Below, in pieces: positions 31,501 to 42,852 of a DNA stretch of 64,000 bases (the stretch's first letter is position 1; every line of letters starts with the position of its first letter). The notes beneath the pieces are model-generated. The model had not been told where the DNA came from. It saw only the letters and a list, made by a program, of their open reading frames with translations, and made no database searches. The DNA comes from Rhipidocladum racemiflorum. Lineage: Eukaryota > Streptophyta > Magnoliopsida > Poales > Poaceae. Where the stretch lies: positions 9,734,001-9,798,000 of the forward strand of contig CM070579.1 in assembly GCA_036346355.1 (NCBI GenBank). Direction: 5' to 3'. Both the position numbers and the translations under genes were made by a program.

Positions 31501-32728
31501 AAGTGCAACAATAAGAGAGGACAATGCAAGTATACTCATAGAGGAACAGACACTTAAAGTTTGCTCAATAGACTGAGCAAGGCACAGCAAGAGTGTTGTT
31601 GTGCCAGAAATCTAGCCAATTGCCGCCGCGGTGTGGTCAGCCCGGATGACGGAGATACAATGCCCCTTTTGCAAACATGACAAACCGAATGCAAAGTCGA
31701 GCCTCGGATTGTGCTGCACAAGATCAATCCCCAACCACAACTTCCTCTAGAAGCTTGGCTCAAGAAAAATGCACACAGCTAAGCCAGAACAATACCGATA
31801 TCCTCCACACAAGAGCAAGCAAAGAACCAAGCCCCTGTGCGCATGAGAGCAAGCTAAGAAGCAAGCCAAGCCTCTCTACGCAAAGCTTTAGTCCAAGAGA
31901 CCCTAAGCCCGGAAGCTCACCAGCAAGCTCACCCAAAGATCACAATAGCCAGGAGGAAAATCAAAGTAGAGAGGATCCTTAAATCATAGTGTTTTTGCCT
32001 TACCTTGAAGAGGAACCACTTGGGCTAAGAAATATAGGAGGGAGGAGGACAAATCCGCTTGGGCGCCAGCCACCCCCGCACCTGCCGACTTGCCGATTAC
32101 CATCAAGATCGGTGCCACCGCAACAAAAATGGGCTCTCCTACCTCCTCTTTTATTTAGCCCTAATGGGCCGGCCGAAATGCCTAAAACTAAAATAGGCCA
32201 GCCCAAATTCCACTTCCAAAATTTAGTTAAATATCAAATTTTGTAACAGTCCCCACCAAATTTGAAGTTGGAGAATTAACCTTGTTTGATATACAGATGT
32301 TTGACAATGAATACCTTTCGGGTTTGAATCCATTATCTAGTTACAAGTATTCCGTCACTGTACAGACGAAGGAGAACTTAAGCCTTGATACTACGCCTTT
32401 GTGTGAGGGACTTCACACTAGCAACACTCTGTACGAGGCAACTTTTATTTTAGCTCTCGGGTTAGGACTTTTCGGTTATATCCTAGTATCTTAATTCATG
32501 AGATATCTTCTAGAAGTATACCCATTACTTCCATTGATCAAGACCTCATGATCATACTCATATAGGTGAGTTCTCCTAGGAGTCCTATAGGACAACTCCA
32601 ATTGCCACACGACATTGAACTCATCGAGAGCTTATAACTCAACCTGCCATATAGAAGAGCACTGCAGCTAATGGGACCCTTATATGTGCACTCTAGACCA
32701 CACAGTTTATAACTCTAGACCACACGGG
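31500..32728 (-). mobile_element. Old LTR-element 3' end (minus strand), truncated
   Basis: On the minus strand, a purine run (GGTGGGGAC) immediately precedes TGTTACAAAATTTGATATT at about 32246, the pattern of a PPT followed by an LTR start. The LTR would extend leftward (to about 31500; that end is not identified). 32247-32728 would be the 3' part of the internal region. The family is not identifiable from what remains. Confidence 0.4.
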
Positions 32729-32869
32729 TGTCGACGATCGGGATCGTCTGACCTCAGAAATGTACAGGGGTTGATGTAGATGTGGAACCCGAGAGTGACT
32801 TTGCTCACGGAGGATGATTGCTGGTTAAAAAGACAAAGAGAGATACCAAGAATTATACTTGAAAGTACA

Positions 32870-34388
32870 TCTAGGCCGCTAAATGAGTTTTGGTTGATTA
32901 ATGACAAACGATTAAAGGGACTAATGTATTCAATAAGCTTGTGAACAGGTAAAAGTCCCAAAATGAGATCATCTACGTGCGAAGGATACTCTCAAACAGG
33001 ATCACGCAAGAAACTCGGCATTGCTTATTTTCGTTTTATATTTCGAGTCATAGGAATGCCGTACTATTAAGAGGAATGCATCGTAATTGATCTAGAGTAG
33101 TCTCTATGCTCAGATGAATGTCAAGTTAATCTGCCTAGAATCTCTAAGTCACCGCACTTGCACCAGAATATGTGTTGCTTTAAGATTAAGTCGGACATTC
33201 CGATTTCATATCGGAAGTTCCGATATTACCAGATATTCCGATGTGCATGTGTGCTTGAATCCGATGCGTGTAAACTGGGTCGGACATTCCGATATCTTTA
33301 GATCGGAAGTTCCGATACAAGTTTGACACCTTTCAGGATGCCTTCTGTAAAGATCGGAAGTTCCGATTTGTTACATCGGAAGTTTCGATGCGTTCAAACC
33401 TGAAATAGGGTACTCTCTGGAAACATCGGAAGTTCCAATACTCATATCGGACAGTCCGATATGGACTTGGAAGATTTTGGCAAAGTGATTTTCTGAGAAC
33501 ATCGGAAGTTCCGATTTCAACATCGGAAGTTTCGATGCATCTTGTTTCGACCGTTGGAGTGCGCTTGAGTTCTGAAAGTTTGCACATATCGGACATTCCG
33601 ATGTTAATATCGGAAGTTCCGATATGTGGCAAAGTGGGGGGCATAACGGCTAGTTTTTGCAAGAGTCTATAAATACCCCACTCCTCACCCTTTGAAGGGT
33701 TACACACTCTTGTTGGCAGAACTCTTGAGCACTTTCTAGCTTTGTCTTGAGCCCTCCTCTTTGATCTTAGGGATCATCTAGAGAGTGAGGACTAGGATTG
33801 AGATCTTGAGCATTAGAGTGTTTCTCCAAGATTGTTCAAACGGTGCATTTGTTACTCTTGGAGGTTGAAGGACTCCTAGACGGCTAGGTGTCGCTCACGA
33901 GCTCCCGAAGGTTGTGGGTCGCCGTGAGAAGTTTGTGAAGGCTGGTTCCGCCTCCGTAAGGAAAGGATCCAATAGTGGAACCAAGCCTCAAGTGTGACCG
34001 AGGTTTGGGAGGAAAGGGTTGGAAAAGACCCGGCTCTTTGGAGCCTCCTCAACGGAGACGTAGGATTCCCTCAAGAATCTGAACTCCAGGAACAAATCTT
34101 TGTCGCTCCACTTAATTTACTTTTGCTTATTTCCTTGTGACTATATCTATCTGAATCTTTGCTGTACTGTTCTTAATCTCTCAGATTACTCTTCAAGCTC
34201 ATTGCACTTAGTAGGTAGTCATCGTTGTCAAAGTCTATCGGACATTCCGAACAAGTATCGGAAGTTCCGATTAAATCGGAAGTTCCGATATTGCACCGGA
34301 AGTTCCGATACTCTTTCTGCTGCGACGATTTCGGTTTTAATTTTAAAATTGCCTATTCACCCCCCCAGGCAACTTTCTCATCATTTCA
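32870..34388 (+). mobile_element. copia solo LTR (1,519 bp), TSD ATACT
   Basis: Starts TGAAAGTACATCTAGGCC and ends ATTCACCCCCCCAGGCAACTT...TTTCA. ATACT lies at 32865-32869 and 34389-34393. The start and the CACCCCCCC end are typical of the Opie/Ji (SIRE/Maximus) LTR type of grasses (family knowledge). It contains an array of GGAAGTTCC/GGACATTCC palindromes and a TATAAATA box at about 33669. Confidence 0.88.
33192..33626. repeat. Dispersed TCGGAAGTTCCGA / TCGGACATTCCGA palindrome array
   Basis: More than a dozen 13-bp palindromes with TCGGA arms around AGT/CAT-type centres, spaced 10-60 bp apart. A second cluster lies at about 34238-34312 in the same LTR. Some copies are mutated by one base. 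Confidence 0.85.
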
Positions 34389-34890
34389 ATACTGGTTCGA
34401 GCCCCCTGTTAGGGTAATAGCTCTACTCCAATCTTGCCCAGAGGTGAAAGAATCCACTGTGTTTCCATACAAGGGAAGCTCTCGAGGCTTTCTCTCAAGT
34501 GCCTATGTGTGTGTAGTTCTGTATGCATATGCTTTGTATTTGCCTCAGGGAGGCTTTTAACCTTTTCCTGCCATTACTAGAAACGGTTGGAAGGAATATC
34601 CAGGGAAGTGGCTTCGTGTGCATTAAAGTCGGATCGTAACTGTTCTGTGATCCTCGCCCACGTCTGGCTTGACTCCTCTAATTAAGGATCTTGCTAACTG
34701 ACGACGTAGACGCCTGACTGAGATCTGCCCGAGTTTGACCCCTTGGACAGGAGCTGGCCCCTAGCCCTCCAGCTCGAGGTCGAGCGGGAGCTGCCCGACC
34801 GGAGTCGTGGTCAGGGGCTCTTGGTTCGGGCTCGAGTTGAGGGGTCGTTGACCACGCTGTTGACCAGAAAAAATTTTCCAATCCCCGACA

Positions 34891-35409
34891 GCTAGCCCTC
34901 GAGGCTCAAGTTGTGATCTTGGTGTTCGGGATGACCTGGAGAAGTGGACGGTCTTCTGGAATTGCTCATGCTCGAGGTCGAGTCCCACAAATGCAAGATA
35001 GGTCTTGACATAGTCGTGCCCAGACCACTCAGTTATTAGCACTTCGACCGAGTTCGGAGACGCTCGAGCTCGAGGTCGAGTTCAGGCCACCCGAGGGACA
35101 TGGCGTGGTTACGCTTGTGGACCCTTGGGCTTTGATATCTTGGCTCGGGCGCTGAAGAGCAGCAGAACGGCCTGTGTCCCTTCGACTTCATCGCCAATTC
35201 CTCGAGCACACCTTTTGAAGCGCACCCAGCGCGCCTTTTGAGTCGTGACAGAGTCCAGCTGTCAGTGATCGGAACTTCATAAAGCCCAAGCCATCATCTC
35301 CTTTGAAAAAAATCCCCAATTTCCTTCGTTTTTGAACCCTTGGTGATCCACCTTTCTTCACTCTCTTGTCCAAGCACCCCTTTCCCCCACCAGACACCAG
35401 CCGAAGCCC
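34891..35409. other. Internal non-coding 3' region of element Z
   Basis: Rich in GCTCGAGGTCGAG-type palindromes. Lies between the LTR and the antisense gene start, as in the intact gypsy element at 42743-43935. Confidence 0.5.
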
Positions 35410-36170
35410 ATGGCCAAGTTTGGGAAGAGCACGCTGTCCTTGGCGAAGATGAAGGAGCTCGAGGCGCTGGGGTTGTTGGACCTGGTGACATGGAGGTTGC
35501 CAGACGGAGAGACTGAGCCACAACCCCGGGAGGACAAGCTCGTCAGCGCTGAGCAGTACATGCTCTTCGGGGTCCCCATCGACGGCAAGCGCCAGACCCC
35601 TAAGGCAGACGACCTGGCGACCTACCAGGAAACCATCGCCGCCATCCACATCTGCACGATGCGGGGCCTCACCGGCCAGGCCATCGCCAACGACTTCCAG
35701 CGGAACTGGGTGTACCCTCTCTGGAAGAGGTTGCACCCATTCTTCGAGATCGCAGGACAGGACGACCTCACCCACGAGGGCAAAATCGGTAAGTCTTTTC
35801 AAATTGGAGAACACCTGAGCTCAAGCTTATATTCATCTGATTGTGGTGTCTTTCCCAGCAGCGCCGAAGGAATCCTGCTTAGGAGGCAGGAGGGTTGAGA
35901 TGTTCGGGAAGGCGGCGTTCAACTACTTCACGGATGACCAGCCTCGTTCCCAAGAATGTGCTGAATCAGAGCGTTGAGGTACGCTCCTTGAATCAAGGCT
36001 TGACTCAGGAACGCTGGGCTTGTACTAATCTTTACTGGTTTCTACAGGAGAATCAAGAGCTGCACGGGACAGCAAGGAGGATGCTGCCACTGCCCGTGGT
36101 AAGGAAAGGCAAGAAGGCAAGCAAGAGACTGCCTCTAGATGCTCCGAGCGTCAGCGCCCCAAAGAAATAG
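35410..36170 (+). pseudogene. Antisense extra gene (aORF) of element Z, spliced, 5' part
   Basis: Encoded opposite to Z's LTR direction. The first exon starts MAKFGKSTLSLAKMKELEAL and includes VTWRLPDGE and NWVYPLWKRLHPFFEI. It resembles, at a distance, the putative gypsy-type transposon domain (PF04195) seen clearly at 43936-44571. Splice signals are good: donor at 35789 (ATCG|GTAAGT), acceptor at 35858, second intron 35979-36047 (GTTGAG|GTACGC to CTACAG). The last piece ends APKK. Function unknown. Interrupted downstream by the solo LTR at 36229. Confidence 0.6.
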
Positions 36171-37523
36171 CATGTCGAGTGGGGCGATCGCTTAGTGGTA
36201 AGTTACCCCCTGAACAGGCCTAGACCTGTGTAACACCCCAATTTTTTTTGCTTTTCATGAATTTAAATGAAATTTGGCACTTTGTGATTTTTTGGAATTT
36301 TCTGGGATTTATTTGGATTTATTTGGAATTAATTTGAATTTATTCCCTTTTGAAATAATTAAAGGATTTAATTTTACAAAAAAATTTTTGTTGGAAATAT
36401 TTTATTTGAGTCCAAAATGTTCCAAAATATTTTCTAGAATTTTTCTGGAATTTTTCTGAGTGTTTTGCTATTTTTCTTGAATTAAATGAATTTCTGGAAA
36501 TTAATCGAATTATTTAAATCGCTGGAAATCGAGTGGGTTGTACTGTTCCTCCGACTCGGACCTGACCCGAGCCCGAGTCTGACTCGAGTCCGAGTCCGAC
36601 TCGAACCCGACTCAGCCCTAACCCTCTCGACCGTCCGATCAAGATCGAACGGCCGAGATTGAGCCACGTCGCCCAAGCCGTGCGCCCGAGCCCTTGCACT
36701 CAACCGTTGGATTCCGATCCAACGGCTCACGTTGCACCACGTCACCCAATCCGAATCCATTTCGGATTCCGCCGTCGCAGCTGTGTGGACCTCGGTTTCC
36801 GCGGTTTTCATGGACGCCGAGGGGCCTATTTAATGCGCTGCCACCCCCGTCGTGTAGCCCGTTTTCGTGCGCACCCGTAGCCCTAACTCACCGAGCTCAA
36901 GCCATCATGGTTGCGCCGCAATCGCTCGCCGTAGTTGGGTTAGGCTTCCACCGCGGTTCTTCATCGTTTTCGCCGCTGTCCGCCGTCCTCCGCCGCGTTG
37001 GTGCCCAGATCCGGAACCGCGAGGACAAGACGCGTCGGAGGCTACCACCCACTTCGCCGGAGCGTGCCCGCAACGCCGTCGGGCTCATCATCGTCTTCGT
37101 CTCCGGCCGGTCAGCTCTGCCGCGCGCCATCGCCGACTCACGAAGCTTCTCCGCCGTTGGATCTTCATCGCACGGCTGAGATTCGTCCATGTCATCCCCG
37201 GGTAAATTCCACATTTTAGTTTTTAGATCTGTTTCCAACCGTTGGATCTAGATCCAACGGTTTAGATCGTGCCACGTAGCCACAACCGCACCGTGCTAGA
37301 TCCATTGCCAACCGTTAGATCTAGATCGTACGGCTAGGGTTAGCCGTGTTGTAGCGTTAGATCGGATCTCGACCGTCCGATCAAGATCGAACGGTCCAGA
37401 TCAACCGAGTCGTTTCCAACGCGTGAGGTTGGATCTGATCTGGACCGTTGATTTTCAAATCAACGGCCTAGATCGTGCCGTGTGTCCAGTAGTTGGACCG
37501 TCGCGGTCAGCCGCGGTCGCCGC

Positions 37524-37814
37524 TGACGTCACGCGTGACGTCAGTGTGGGGCACGCGTGTCAGCGGCTCAGCCGAACCGCACCATGACGTCACGGTGGGG
37601 CCCGCGTGTCAGGCGTCGTTCGACCGAGCGTGATGACGTCACCGCTGACGTCATCCGAGGGGTCCCACATGTCAGTGGGACATGAACTCGTGGACCGGGT
37701 CCACGGTGGACCCAAGCCGAACCGTGGACCACGTCCATGGACCGGCTGACGCAATAATCCGATTTTTCATTAGAAAAATAATTCGGTGGAAAATCAAATT
37801 CCACGATGACGTCA
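37524..37814. promoter_or_regulatory. Cluster of six TGACGTCA bZIP-type palindromes in LTR
   Basis: Perfect TGACGTCA at 37524, 37536, 37585, 37634, 37646 and 37807, plus a degenerate AACGTCA at 37819. This is the consensus of plant TGA/bZIP (CRE-like) sites. The related LTR at 1-1082 has two (523, 580). Regulatory use is inferred. Confidence 0.75.
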
Positions 37815-38947
37815 TGCTAACGTCATAATCGAATTTTTCAATATAAAAATAAATGGATTAATTCGGATTATTGTTTTAATTGAATTTTGAAACTTCAAAC
37901 GCTTATAACTTTCGCATTCTAACTCCGATTTGGGTGATTCAAATTTCTAAATTTTTATAAAATTGAGATCTACCTAATGATGAATTTTATTAAATTTTTG
38001 GACCAATGTAGTTAGACCGATGTAGTATGCTTAGCCTTGCCCCATGACATGTTTTTGATAATTACATGATAACATTGACTTAATGAGATATGGAATCTAT
38101 TTTGAGAAGTGTCATGTGTTATTGATGATGATATTGATGGCACATGGTGCATGGTAATCAACTGGGGTTTGATAAATAGTTTTCGACCAGGGCATGTGGC
38201 AGGAAATGATCGGGTGGGCCAATTGTGGCATCGGGAAGGATGGTTTGGTTCTTCGGGTAGTCTTGCCCTGGTCACCCTAAGGACTTAACCTTGCAAGCCT
38301 TTGAACTGAGTCATTCGTGCAACCACATGACCGGAGTGGGACGGTCCTAGTTGAGTAAGTTACTAATAACTTGCATGTGATACCTCGGGTGTCAACTACA
38401 CCTTTTGTGTAGCTTGAATGGGGAGCGTACCAATGCTACAGCATGGTACCCGTCCAACGGTATGTCGGTCCCATACTTCACCTCTGTTAAGGGAAGGGAT
38501 GGTGTATGGTAAAAACCGGAAAGGTTCACTTGTGTAGTTAGCAGTTGCCGAAAGACTTTGTTACGATCACTCACCTTCGTGGTGTTTGGCTGTATCTTGT
38601 GGGTAAAGTGCATAACCTCTGCAGAGTGTAAAACCTATTCGAATAGCCGTGTCCGCGGCATTGGACATTACTCGGGAATTACAGTCAAGGGTTAGACTTC
38701 CATGAAAATAACTTGGACTTGGAAAGTTTGGTTGGGTTAATTGATGACGTTGATGGAAATGTGGACTAGGAATGGGAAAGATGTTCATTTAACTCTTGGA
38801 AAAGTTATTGATATTATAATGTTTCTATTGCTTTCGAATCTATTAATGTTACTTGTTAGATGCTGTTACTGCAAATGAACCATGAGCTATTCCTTTGTAT
38901 TAAGCCATGCATGTAGTATATTAGTTTGCATTCTGTGCATGACTTGC

Positions 38948-38964
38948 TGAGTACCAAGTACTCA
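38948..38964. repeat. TGAGTAC/GTACTCA palindrome in family-A LTR
   Basis: Seven-base arms with loop CAA, 22 bases before the acceptor at 38986-38987. Same motif as at 61504-61521. Confidence 0.8.
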
Positions 38965-38987
38965 CCCTTGCCACAATACAACATCAG

Positions 38988-39046
38988 TTGAAGAAGAGTC
39001 TACACCAGCTTTGGAGGAGGAGCTCCAAGAGGAACTGTCTATCTAG
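38988..39046 (+). other. Candidate terminal acidic exon of LTR-embedded gene (family A)
   Basis: Acceptor ACATCAG at 38987. In the frame predicted by a phase-1 upstream exon it has 18 codons, about half of them Glu, and ends with TAG at 39044-39046. The Y copy (61549-61622) has the same phase, acidic composition and TAG. Confidence 0.4.
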
Positions 39047-39337
39047 GGAGCGAGCCCAGTCAGTTGCCTGTGGTATACTGGATGGCGCCACGAAGTTATC
39101 TTATTTTCTGCTGCTGTTATTTCTCTTTTAATAAGTTTTCGCCCTGCGTGGTGCATATTTGTAACTTGACCTTAAGGTCGAGCAACCAGCTTGGTTAACT
39201 AATTAAAGTACCTTATTATTTCGTTGAGTATGATTGTGATATTTACCAATGTTGAGACTGTGTGCACTAGCGTGTTCCTGGACTAGTGCTGAATACACAG
39301 AGGGTTCGGATTTGCAAATTCGGGTCCCGACAACCTG

Positions 39338-40880
39338 CTTGAGCTTGGGTTTTCAACTTTTTGCCCTTTCCTGATTCTTTCTTCCCTTCTTGCAGCAGTA
39401 AAGGGCAGCGGCCGCCACAAGCACCTCGAGTCCTCCGGCAACTTTGGGACCCCGACCGCAGGGTTCTGAGCCAGCTGCTACAGGACCTCGAAGCCCCCAC
39501 GGGCTGCAAGGTCTCAAGCACAAAGCACCCAAAGAAGGAGCACCTCCTCTGCCCTAGGGCGATAATTCTCCGAACAATCCTCCTCGAGGTGAAGGCTCGC
39601 GTGCCAGGTACACACAACTTCTCCTCTTAGGTCATAGAAATTTCCTTTGCTTTGGTTAGATGACCTTCCTCGCTGTAGACTTCGGGGGCTCAATCCTTGA
39701 TGATGCCTATTATCCAGGGCGAGTCCGAGTCCGAGGAGGAAAACTTCTACCAGCTGGTCCCTCGCCCCCGCCCGAGGCAGGATCAGACCCCCGCCCAAGG
39801 ATGGGTTCTGGCCAGCGGGTCCGAGCAGTGACTCACCAACAAAGGTGTCGATGCGGCCCACATTGTCGCCGGAGGAGAAGAGACCGGCGACACCTTGGCC
39901 GCCGAAGTCGCAGACCCCCCGGCTAAAGCTGCTGTGGGAGACGAAGCTCAAGATGCCCTGGCCACCGGGGTCGAGGCCACCGGAGTCGTCGAGGTCGAAA
40001 CCTCCCCGGCCGTCGACCCTCAGATTGCTTCGGCTGGGGCCGCCGAAGAAGATGGGGCCAAGGATGCCCTGGTCATCGAGGCCGTGGCTCCTCCAGCCGA
40101 CACCACAGTGGAGGAGGAACTCAAAGGCGCCACGACCACAGAGATCGGGGTTGACCCGGTAAGAGGAGGCGAGCCTGAGCTCGAGCCAGGCTTCCAACGG
40201 TCGAGGAGGCTCAGGTGGAGGTTGCTTCCGGCGAGGCCGGGCATGCACCGGAAAGATCCCACCCAGCAGCCTCGACCTCGATGACGGTCCCCGCTGAGCT
40301 TGGAGGGCCAAGCAACAGGACCGTCGGGCCCCATCGCGCGCCGTTCGAAGGTCGACTCAGCTAGGTATGTTGCAATTTCTTTTAACTCCTTTGATTTTTG
40401 CCATCGCTCTTTGATAGCGATGAGACTTATCTTGGTTCTTGTAGTCCATGGACCGTATCGCCTAGGGGCTCCAAGGCCTTCAGGAGCACACTAACGCTCC
40501 GAAGGTTGTCTTCGACGTAGTGGAGGAGCGGGAGGTCCACATGCTCTGGCTCGAAGAGACCTTGGAGGTCGAGCAGGAGGAGGCCGAGCAAAGGATAGCA
40601 GCGCAGCCGAGCTTGCTGCTCTTCAAGGGACGCTGAGGGTACTCAAAGCTTCCCACGCTTTCGAGCTCCGCCAGGCCGTCGACCAAGAGCGTGACCATGC
40701 GTTCCAATCCGTCAAGGCCGAACACTCGAGGTCGGCCAGAGTGCTTGAGACCGAGCATTCGGAAGCCTCCAAGGTCCTGCAAGCCGAGCAGGCAAAGATG
40801 GAAAGGCTGCAAAAGCAGGTCACGGAACTGGCAGCCGCCCCAGCGAAGGCCTCCGCCGAGCTTGAGACAAAGGAGCACAC
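39338..40880 (+). pseudogene. Element Z internal region: remainder of antisense gene, coiled-coil-like
   Basis: Continues element Z beyond the solo LTR. 39895-40284 is an Ala/Glu/Asp/Val-rich low-complexity frame (EVADPPAKAAVGDEAQDAL...). 40480-40880 encodes Glu/Ala/Lys heptad-like sequence (HSEASKVLQAEQAKMERLQ). The architecture, a globular N-terminal domain then a low-complexity and coiled-coil tail, matches the aORF at 43936-46570. Frames are broken and the element is truncated near 40880. Confidence 0.5.
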
Positions 40881-41873
40881 TACATCTCCTGAAGCCGGGT
40901 TTACAATACCAAATCGAAACCAAAAATCGCTAGTAGCTTGGCACCGATTTTTATTGAAAATCGTTAGAAATTGAAGGAATGCTGAAGTCAAATTCTTTGA
41001 ACTCGGCAGTAAAAAAATACAAAATTAACTAATTTTGACGATTTTCAAGCGATTTTCTGCGGTTTTCTTTGAAAATTGGTAAATTAAGCGACATCACTTT
41101 CCTCACTGATTTTCAACAGCTTTCATTGATTTTCAACCGGTTTTATTCGATTTTTGGCACACTCAAGGAAAATTGGAAAAAAAATGCAAAAAAACATAGC
41201 AGATCCCAATTAATCTATAAAATACCTTAGAGAAATTTAAACAATTTGAATTTATTTAGTACATCTGGAAAAATAAAAAACATCAATTAATGAAAAGGAA
41301 TAAGGACATTGTCAGATTTTTATAAAAGTTTGCAACTTGATCATGATCTAAAATTTTAATGGCACCATAAATAGTTCCAAGGATCATGTAATAAACTTTT
41401 AAGAAATATTAGACTTCATCTAGTGCCCCTACAAAATCTAATACAGTAGCATTGTAGAATTTTAAAAAAATACATAGATCTGATAATCATCTAAAAATTT
41501 TACAACATCATTTGTATTGCCTCACTCGCACAAAAAATTTAACACTTTTTGATAAATTTTTTCAAATTTCCCAAATTTTTTAAATTTAAATTTGAATTAT
41601 ACGGGTTTACCGACCAGTTTCAAAAGTCGAACTAACCCAATACACTCGATTTTTGTCGGTTTTTGAAATCCTGCTCCTAAGTCACCCTCTTTACCATTCT
41701 CTCTCCTAGATGATGTACCCCCTCTCCCAGATCCATGAAGGTGGTTGGTGGTTTCCTATGCCTTAATTCTTATCTATGCAATACAACAGGCTACAGATTT
41801 ATTTAGGAGAATTGAAGAATAAAAGGGTGTGTTCTTCCTTTCAGGTATTGCCTGGCAGGTATCTAATACATTG
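40881..41873. other. AT-rich non-coding stretch and left flank of nested elements
   Basis: 40900-41680 has diverged repeats of ACCGATTTT/GATTTTCAA and no coding signal. 41845-41873 is an exon-like piece after TTCCTTTCAG, continuing at 61880 after the nested TEs are removed (see findings). Confidence 0.4.
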
Positions 41874-41945
41874 TGTAACATCCTCAGTTTTGCCTTTTGG
41901 AGAAAAATCTAATTTAAATAAATTAAATTCAAAAATTGGAGTTTC
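41874..41945 (+). mobile_element. Family-A solo LTR Y, left part
   Basis: Starts TGTAACATCCTC after CATTG (41869-41873). Interrupted at 41945 by element X (TSD GTTTC) and resumes at 58592. Confidence 0.85.
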
Positions 41946-42164
41946 TGTAACACCCCAGCTTTTACTAAGCCCAGAATGTCACCAAACATAGATCATGACA
42001 CATTTAATACCATAATTTAAGGTAAATTACAGCAAGTAATCATTTGGAATAATTGGAAATTTTGACAGCATCTCCTTTGTTTTTGCATGAAACTTAACAA
42101 CATAGCATCATATCAATATGTAAGACAAACGAGATATCCATACGCAGCGATAAGGATAGCTAAT
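41946..42164 (-). mobile_element. Element X, inverted family-B LTR, outer part
   Basis: TGTAACACCCCAGC... is the reverse complement of a family-B LTR (U5) end: compare GCCCAGNATGTCACCA shared with the complement of the solo LTR end at about 7690-7723. Interrupted at 42164 by the gypsy element (TSD CTAAT) and continues at 54346. Confidence 0.75.
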
Positions 42165-42742
42165 TGTCGACGATCTGTTTCGCCGGCAATGAGATTTGTG
42201 ATTCTAGGGGATTTGTGCGGGATCTGAGCTTGATGGTAACACAGGATGCGGGGGCAATCTGTTTTAGACAGGTTCGGGCTCTCTCAGAGGAGATAATACC
42301 CTAGTCCTGTGTTCTTGGATATATTGTGTGTGTCCTCTCTTTCTTGTTTCTCTCTCCTCCCCTTATATACTGGGGGAAGAATACATGATAGATGGGCGCC
42401 ACCGGGCCCTGAACATGGTGGCCTGGACGACACATCCCTTGTCCTTATCCGCCTTCATGCTCTACGTCCTGGAGAGGTGGTTATGCTTTCTCCGACCCAC
42501 GCCTGCCGCCTTGTCAGATTCCAGCATCCGCAGGTTCTGGCGGTGTCAGACTGCAGGCTTTGTTCCTGGCGGGTTGTTAGGGCGGGGCACGAAGCTTCCT
42601 TGAAGGATCAGGAGTTGTCTTGGGGAGCAAGTCGAAGGTCTCCTCCGGGCCCGTCGTGGTGCTTCTGGGCTTTCCATTCCGCCTGTCAGGCCCAGTCGGG
42701 TGTAGGCCCCTCCTGCGGGACCCCTGTCTCTGACATCCCACA
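42165..42742 (-). repeat. 3' LTR of gypsy element (578 bp)
   Basis: Plus-strand start TGTCGACGATCTG, end GACATCCCACA. Aligned to 53760-54340 with about ten differences, including a 6-bp duplication (GCTCTG) present only in the other copy. Confidence 0.93.
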
Positions 42743-42852
42743 GCAGCCCCCAAGTGCTTTAGGATCGACTTTCCGTCCCTTACCCTGTCATGAGGATTAT
42801 GCGGGAGAGAGATCATAAAGAACTTGTAGTATGAAGCCACCGTGGTTGGTTA

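Larger units (their letters stand above)
32729..34890 (-). mobile_element. 3' LTR of old gypsy element Z, split by a copia solo LTR
   Basis: Plus-strand start TGTCGACGATCGGGATCG at 32729 and end AATCCCCGACA at 34890. A purine-rich CCTCGAGGGCTAGC abuts it on the minus strand. Without the nested solo LTR it is about 638 bp, close to the 578/581-bp LTRs of the gypsy element at 42165, and both start with TGTCGACGATC. The internal region of Z lies to the right (34891-36228, 39338 to about 40880). Its other LTR is missing. Confidence 0.75.
36229..39332 (+). mobile_element. Family-A solo LTR (3,104 bp), TSD ACCTG
   Basis: Starts TGTAACACCCC and ends GGGTCCCGACA. ACCTG lies at 36224-36228 and 39333-39337. 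It contains an AT-rich U3-like start, a GC-rich leader (about 36620-37180), six perfect TGACGTCA palindromes, repeated CAACGGTT/GATCTAGATC short palindromes, a CTCTGCAGAG...CTATTCGAATAGCCGTG block shared with 61060-61100, the TGAGTAC palindrome and an acidic terminal exon. The middle exon present in other copies appears deleted here. Confidence 0.92.

Noticed and set aside
33192..33626. Heat-shock-element reading of GGAAGTTCC
   Set aside because: Heat-shock elements need nGAAnnTTCn spacing. Here only one base separates GAA and TTC.
36867..37238. Overlapping ORFs of about 110-160 codons in the solo LTR
   Set aside because: GC-rich LTR leader open in several frames. Could contribute a leader exon but is not supported as a protein by itself.
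40878..40885. CACTAC as a possible CACTA transposon terminus pairing with the ORF at 63496
   Set aside because: Five bases only, no matching inverted end or 3-bp TSD visible, and other nested elements intervene. Cannot be supported.
42309..42818. 169-codon ORF starting MFLDILCVSSLSCF, repeated at 53903-54331
   Set aside because: Lies inside the two gypsy LTRs and differs between them by frame changes; an LTR by-product.
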